Part shown: piece by piece, positions 5,935 through 9,139 of the stretch
How the letters are laid out: each line of letters begins with the position of its first letter
Numbering within the stretch: the first letter of the stretch is position 1
Assembly: GCA_014730295.1 (NCBI GenBank)
Contig: WJIN01000081.1
Coordinates: 1-9,139 of the forward strand
Reading direction: 5' to 3'
Source: Promethearchaeota archaeon
Lineage (GTDB): Archaea; Asgardarchaeota; Lokiarchaeia; Sigynarchaeales; SOKP01
Length of the DNA: 9,139 bases
Made by a program: the position numbers and the translations under genes
Notes under the pieces: model-generated
Told to the model about the DNA's origin: nothing
Databases searched by the model: none
What the model saw: the letters and a program-made list of their open reading frames with translations, nothing else

Positions 5935-7617
5935 CTATCGTTTTAACTTTTTATATTCTGCGATTGTTTTTTCTGCGATTCTAATAGCTTTATCTTTTTC
6001 TTGGATAGCTTCATTTAATTTGGCTTCTAATTCTCTGGTATATTTTTCTAATTGTCGTATTTTTTGTTCTGCTTCTTCACTTATTCCCCCAGCAGCTCCT
6101 TCACCCGATTCAATTCTTTCCTTAAGTGATTTATATTTCTCCTTCCATACTTTCAAGTCAGTTTGCATTTCCTTTACGCGTTCATCAACTGGCATATCAG
6201 GACTAGTAATCCCTTTTTCTTCTTCCAATTTCTCGAAACGTTCTTTCCAAGTATTTACTTCATCTTCAAGGTTTTTAACTTTTCGTTTTAAATCAGACAC
6301 CATATCTAATAACTCGTCTCTGCTTTTATCGCCTAATACCTCCATAAATATTTCTTTTCCGGCTTCTAATTCAGCTTCTGATTTGTTCCCTAAAATTCTT
6401 TGTTTCCTTTTTTGTAGGTCCTCAACGGTTTGTTCAGAGAGATAATCTAAAGCATTAAATCCAATACCTCCATGTTGGGTTTCTCGTTTTCTTACTTTTA
6501 CAAAAAGGGGAATACCACTCACTGCCTCACCGCTTATAATAGCTTCGCCCTTATCTAAGCCACTAATGTCAGTTCTATGCTCTTTGCTTAAGTCTTCAGC
6601 ACTATGTATCGTAATATTTACATCATTCACATCAGATAAGCAATGAACAATCCATGTGCCCGCTTGAGCTCTAATAGTAGTATCTAACAATTGCGGTCTT
6701 TGGGTACCTATCACCATATTTGCTCCAAATTTTCGTCCTTCCTGAGAAAATAATTTCACCGTTTCACATGTTTCTGTTGACTTTTTCCCAGCAAATAAAT
6801 GCGCTTCGTCTAAAAATAAGTAAAACGGTGGAATTTTCCTTGAAGTACTTGCTTTATATAATTTTTTTAAAAGCCTTCCTGCAAGACTTTCTTGCGCTTC
6901 TAAAGAAAGCCCACGCATGTTAATAATTGTACATAAATTTGGGGCAACAATATCTTTTTCACTTAAGGAAAAGAGATATTCTATATCAACATCAGCACCT
7001 TTATTTATACTTAAATCTGAAAATTCGATAATATTATCAATAAAAGGACTCTCATTTCCGCCATCATCTTCACTTTTTATCTTTAAACTGCCATATTCTC
7101 CGTGTCTGTCTAGAATTACGATAGGGACTCCTTTTTTCATAAATTCTTCACATAAAACTCCCATCGTATACGATTTTCCACTGCCAGAACGACCGGTGAT
7201 AAAGACTCTTCCAAAATCTCTAACTAGTAAGTTTACTTTAAAATCATACCCAAGAAGCTTTCCAAGAGCTACTGATTCTTCTGGTGGATTTTGTATCCCT
7301 AAAATTTCACGTATTTGCTTATTTTTTGCTAAATATACTTTAGAGCCCACTTCAAAAGGCCTTTTTGGACGATCTCCAATTACCTTTAATTCAGCTTTCA
7401 TCCCTTGAGCATCATTCCAAATGGCGCTTATCGTCATGATTTTAAAATCACGGTTCCCCTCATCATCTTTATCTCCGTAGACTACTAAATAACTTGTCCT
7501 CTCTACTTTATCGCTTTCTATAAGAACTTTTGCTTCTGAGATCTGTGTTTTCCCCGTTAATCTCCCAATAGGCTTTTCTCCAATATCAGAATCATCTGGT
7601 TCATCTTGATCAGACAT
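5935..7617 (-). CDS. HerA/DUF87-family ATPase with HAS-barrel-like N-terminus and C-terminal coiled coil
   Basis: The product has 560 residues. Residues about 17-105 look like a HAS barrel (PIGRLTGKTQISEAKVLIES onward). A RecA/FtsK-type ATPase core follows: Walker A GRSGSGKS (142-149), DRHGEYG (170-176) in place of the common DPHGEY, Walker B YLFLDE (266-271), GTQRP (304-308) and a candidate arginine finger Arg316. HerA proteins are hexameric DNA pumps that work with the NurA nuclease in end resection; no nurA is in the window. The stretch between DRHGEYG and Walker B is about 90 residues, apparently too short for the helical bundle of canonical HerA. Residues about 400-560 are highly charged and coiled-coil-like, broken near 470-478 and 505-514. 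The first 15 residues are very acidic. It is therefore HerA-like rather than proven HerA; a defence, partition or resection role is open. Confidence 0.85.
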   Translation of the reverse strand: MSDQDEPDDSDIGEKPIGRLTGKTQISEAKVLIESDKVERTSYLVVYGDKDDEGNRDFKIMTISAIWNDAQGMKAELKVIGDRPKRPFEVGSKVYLAKNKQIREILGIQNPPEESVALGKLLGYDFKVNLLVRDFGRVFITGRSGSGKSYTMGVLCEEFMKKGVPIVILDRHGEYGSLKIKSEDDGGNESPFIDNIIEFSDLSINKGADVDIEYLFSLSEKDIVAPNLCTIINMRGLSLEAQESLAGRLLKKLYKASTSRKIPPFYLFLDEAHLFAGKKSTETCETVKLFSQEGRKFGANMVIGTQRPQLLDTTIRAQAGTWIVHCLSDVNDVNITIHSAEDLSKEHRTDISGLDKGEAIISGEAVSGIPLFVKVRKRETQHGGIGFNALDYLSEQTVEDLQKRKQRILGNKSEAELEAGKEIFMEVLGDKSRDELLDMVSDLKRKVKNLEDEVNTWKERFEKLEEEKGITSPDMPVDERVKEMQTDLKVWKEKYKSLKERIESGEGAAGGISEEAEQKIRQLEKYTRELEAKLNEAIQEKDKAIRIAEKTIAEYKKLKR

Positions 7618-7627
7618 TAGACATCAA

Positions 7628-7657
7628 ATTATTATTATTATTATTATTATTATTATT
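7628..7657. repeat. Perfect trinucleotide microsatellite (ATT)10
   Basis: Ten uninterrupted ATT units occupy 30 bases, reading (AAT)10 on the minus strand. The tract starts 11 bases upstream of the ATG (7617) of the HerA-like gene and ends at that gene's TATA box. It would span the initiation region and most of the 5' leader. Perfect tracts of ten trinucleotides are rare in prokaryotes and prone to slippage. Confidence 0.95.
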
Positions 7658-7658
7658 T

Positions 7659-7666
7659 TATTTATA
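7659..7666 (-). promoter_or_regulatory. TATA box of the HerA-like gene
   Basis: On the minus strand this reads TATAAATA, the same octamer as before the acyl-CoA dehydrogenase. Transcription would be expected to start about 26 bases downstream, near 7636, inside the ATT repeat. That gives a leader of roughly 19 bases without a recognisable Shine-Dalgarno site. A second TATA-like match (TTATATAAAC, minus strand, about 7671-7680) is an alternative. Confidence 0.45.
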
Positions 7667-7702
7667 CTAGTTTATATAATGATTTCAATTATAAAGAAAT
7701 AG

Positions 7703-7732
7703 AAAATTCAAATATTAATAATTTGAGATTTT
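7703..7732 (-). terminator. AT-rich hairpin after the DUF2156 gene
   Basis: AAAATTCAAAT (7703-7713) pairs with ATTTGAGATTTT (7721-7732), with one bulged base and a seven-base loop. It starts 10 bases past the DUF2156 stop and is followed on the minus strand by a T-rich stretch (CTATTTCTTT). It may terminate or stabilise that transcript. Such AT-only hairpins are easy to find in DNA of this composition. Confidence 0.3.
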
Positions 7733-7741
7733 ATGAAATTT

Positions 7742-8674
7742 TCATTTAGAGTCTTGATAGATTATATACTTTTTCACCATATGATGAGGATGATAGGATT
7801 GCTTCGCTTTTCTCAACCCCTCTATTCCTAAATCCTGCTCTCGATTCACAAATTCAGCATCTTGGCTACAGCACTCTTTTAAAAAGAAGTTATTAATTGT
7901 TTGATAAGAGCCTTGATAATAAACATGAGCTTTCTCAATATGAATAACATTTGTATTCTTATTAAGCATTTCACCTATCGTATAACCCGCCGTATTATCA
8001 TCAACCAAAAGAATTCCGCCATTATAATCCAATTCAGTGTAATTGTTGAAAAGTCGCTCGATTGCGTTTTGCTCTTCTTGAAGATCTTTATTTTTTTGGC
8101 ATTCATTAATTAAACACCATTTCTCCTGAAAGTTTTTACAGCTTTCCAGCCATTCCTCGGAAATAAGATAGAATTCATATTTATAGTGCTCTAAAAACTT
8201 TTCTAACTGCCTTCTTTTTGAGCGATATTTATTTCCAGCAAGATCTATAAGCTCAGATTTATCATATACATAATCCCAATTATCTCTATCCTCAATAATC
8301 TTAAGATTCAATTCTGAAAAATCTGGAGTGGATTGAAGCTTTGAAATTATTGGCTCATCTGCCCGATGGATTTCAAGACTTTTATATTTTTTAAATAATT
8401 CAATTATAACAATTTCAGGAGACTCTCCGACCGGTGGAAAAAAGAACAGAGGATTATTTACTCTCCTCTGTGAGGCTTTCCATTTTCCCAAAAAATCTTT
8501 CGAAAAAATAAGCAAATGATCCCTCCATTCCATAAATAATAAATTATAGTGTTCTTGCCAGGCAAATAAATTCGTAAATGTGAATTCTGAGATTTCAGGC
8601 GGATAATCTTTAAAATATTGAGTGAAAATTGGTTTCGAAGTAAGTTCGATCGGTAGAGCTTCATTCAAATTCAT
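7742..8674 (-). CDS. DUF2156 protein (phosphatidylglycerol lysyltransferase C-terminal-like)
   Basis: From ATG 8674 the product has 310 residues. The N-terminal part has the PPEISEFTFTNLFAWQEHYN motif (about 25-44). The C-terminal part has GNKYRSKRRQLEKF (about 147-160), then NREQDLGIEGLRKAKQSYHP (about 277-296). These are hallmarks of DUF2156 (COG4866-like), two tandem GNAT-like folds related to the aminoacyl-tRNA-dependent transferase domain that adds lysine or alanine to phosphatidylglycerol. There is no membrane segment, so it lacks the flippase half of MprF and is probably soluble. Whether it modifies a lipid, a peptide or something else is unknown. An ATG at 8707 would add 11 residues (MLLFHFNFPYH). 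I prefer 8674 because family members begin near this point and a TATA-like TTTATAAT near 8717-8726 would place transcription start around 8697. Confidence 0.85.
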   Translation of the reverse strand: MNLNEALPIELTSKPIFTQYFKDYPPEISEFTFTNLFAWQEHYNLLFMEWRDHLLIFSKDFLGKWKASQRRVNNPLFFFPPVGESPEIVIIELFKKYKSLEIHRADEPIISKLQSTPDFSELNLKIIEDRDNWDYVYDKSELIDLAGNKYRSKRRQLEKFLEHYKYEFYLISEEWLESCKNFQEKWCLINECQKNKDLQEEQNAIERLFNNYTELDYNGGILLVDDNTAGYTIGEMLNKNTNVIHIEKAHVYYQGSYQTINNFFLKECCSQDAEFVNREQDLGIEGLRKAKQSYHPHHMVKKYIIYQDSK

Positions 8675-8707
8675 ATGATAAGGAAAATTGAAATGAAATA
8701 AAAGCAT

Positions 8708-9012
8708 TTTTGTTCCAAATTATAAAATCAAAATTTTTTAACTAATATCTATTACTTTACCAACCTCTCTTTGAGATTTAGAAAATTGAGAAGAAAAAAT
8801 TCAAGGAAAAATATTTAAAAAAATGAAAATATCCTTAGTAGGAGGCATATTTAGAATTACCTTAATTTCTATAATTAGCTTAATAATTATGTTTTCGTGA
8901 TTTGGAGGTCGGGTTTTTGAAAATAATTACTACATTTTAGATTGAAATAAATAAGCTCTAGTAAGAATATTTGGAATTCTAATGAAACTCTGAGAACTTT
9001 TTATCATTTAAA
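8708..9012. other. AT-rich intergenic stretch without a supported gene
   Basis: I find no convincing gene here. A 25-codon plus-strand frame (8823-8900) encodes a hydrophobic peptide but has no Shine-Dalgarno site before it. Two good Shine-Dalgarno-like sequences (GGAGG near 8841-8845 and GGAGGT near 8904-8909) are not followed by a usable start with a frame of any length. The left end probably contains the DUF2156 promoter on the minus strand. Confidence 0.5.
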
Positions 9013-9058
9013 ATGCGAGAAAACTCACCCCTTTATTTAGGGGTGAGATGAATCGCAT
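9013..9058. repeat. Two-tier hairpin, possible IS200/IS605 (TnpB) end remnant
   Basis: An inner perfect nine-base-pair stem (CTCACCCCT 9024-9032 with AGGGGTGAG 9039-9047, loop of six) is enclosed by an outer six-base-pair stem (ATGCGA 9013-9018 with TCGCAT 9053-9058). The two are separated by a symmetric five-by-five internal loop (GAAAA and ATGAA). The GC-rich inner stem stands out sharply in AT-rich surroundings. The arrangement of hairpin followed by GATGAATCGC recalls the subterminal hairpins of IS200/IS605-family elements and the 3' end of TnpB guide RNAs. No tnpA or tnpB is visible. A free-standing RNA element or terminator is the alternative. Confidence 0.5.
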
Positions 9059-9139
9059 ATAATATATATTTTGTTACTAATTCAAGGGACTCCTTGCTTT
9101 TAACTATTTGAATTCCCATATATTATATACCTAAAAAGA

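Noticed and set aside
6917..7408. A 163-codon plus-strand frame opposite the HerA-like gene
   Set aside because: It mirrors the conserved ATPase core and has no independent start signal or recognisable domain.
8823..8900. A 25-codon plus-strand frame encoding a hydrophobic, membrane-like peptide
   Set aside because: ATT- and TTA-rich DNA gives hydrophobic peptides by chance. There is no Shine-Dalgarno site before the ATG, and the GGAGG lies inside the frame instead.
9083..9096. CAAGG-GACT-CCTTG hairpin followed by CTTTT, terminator-like
   Set aside because: The stem is only five pairs, and no gene upstream on the plus strand would use it.

Overview
The window is strongly AT-rich. The promoters look archaeal: TATA-box octamers sit about 26 bases before start codons, and Shine-Dalgarno sites of the GGTGAT type appear only at internal or separate genes. 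The gene content also fits an archaeon: a HerA-type ATPase with a HAS-barrel-like N-terminus, fatty-acid-type acyl-CoA dehydrogenase with ETF, and a large membrane alpha/beta hydrolase. I suspect an Asgard (Lokiarchaeia-like) genome, but that placement is inference; no rRNA or other marker gene is present.

Region 1 (about 157-3166, plus strand) is a compact redox operon: an acyl-CoA dehydrogenase, then both subunits of an electron transfer flavoprotein (etfB, etfA). The first two genes overlap by one base (TAATG). EtfA has its own Shine-Dalgarno site formed by the end of etfB. The dehydrogenase would oxidise an acyl-CoA and pass electrons to this ETF. The ETF is recognisable but unusual at its nucleotide-binding loops.

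Region 2 (3163-5422, minus strand) holds a 109-residue protein that looks like the N-terminal end of an M28-type peptidase plus two membrane segments, with no peptidase domain. Its stop codon interlocks with that of etfA. Upstream of it is a 593-residue alpha/beta hydrolase fused to a multi-pass membrane domain.

Region 3 (5423-5934) is mostly intergenic. It contains a 43-codon minus-strand reading frame (5638-5769) with a very good archaeal Shine-Dalgarno site. Its start region lies in a long imperfect inverted repeat.

Region 4 (5935-8674, minus strand) encodes a HerA/DUF87-family ATPase with a long C-terminal coiled coil. A perfect (ATT)10 microsatellite lies between its TATA box and start codon. 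Upstream of it is a DUF2156 protein, related to the C-terminal domain of phosphatidylglycerol lysyltransferase.

Region 5 (8675-9139) has no convincing gene. It carries a two-tier hairpin (9013-9058) that resembles the terminal hairpin of an IS200/IS605 (TnpB) element with no transposase nearby.

No tRNA, rRNA, CRISPR array or intact mobile element was seen. The strongest candidates for something undescribed are the small gene with its hairpin, the truncated M28-like protein, the microsatellite promoter and the orphan two-tier hairpin.
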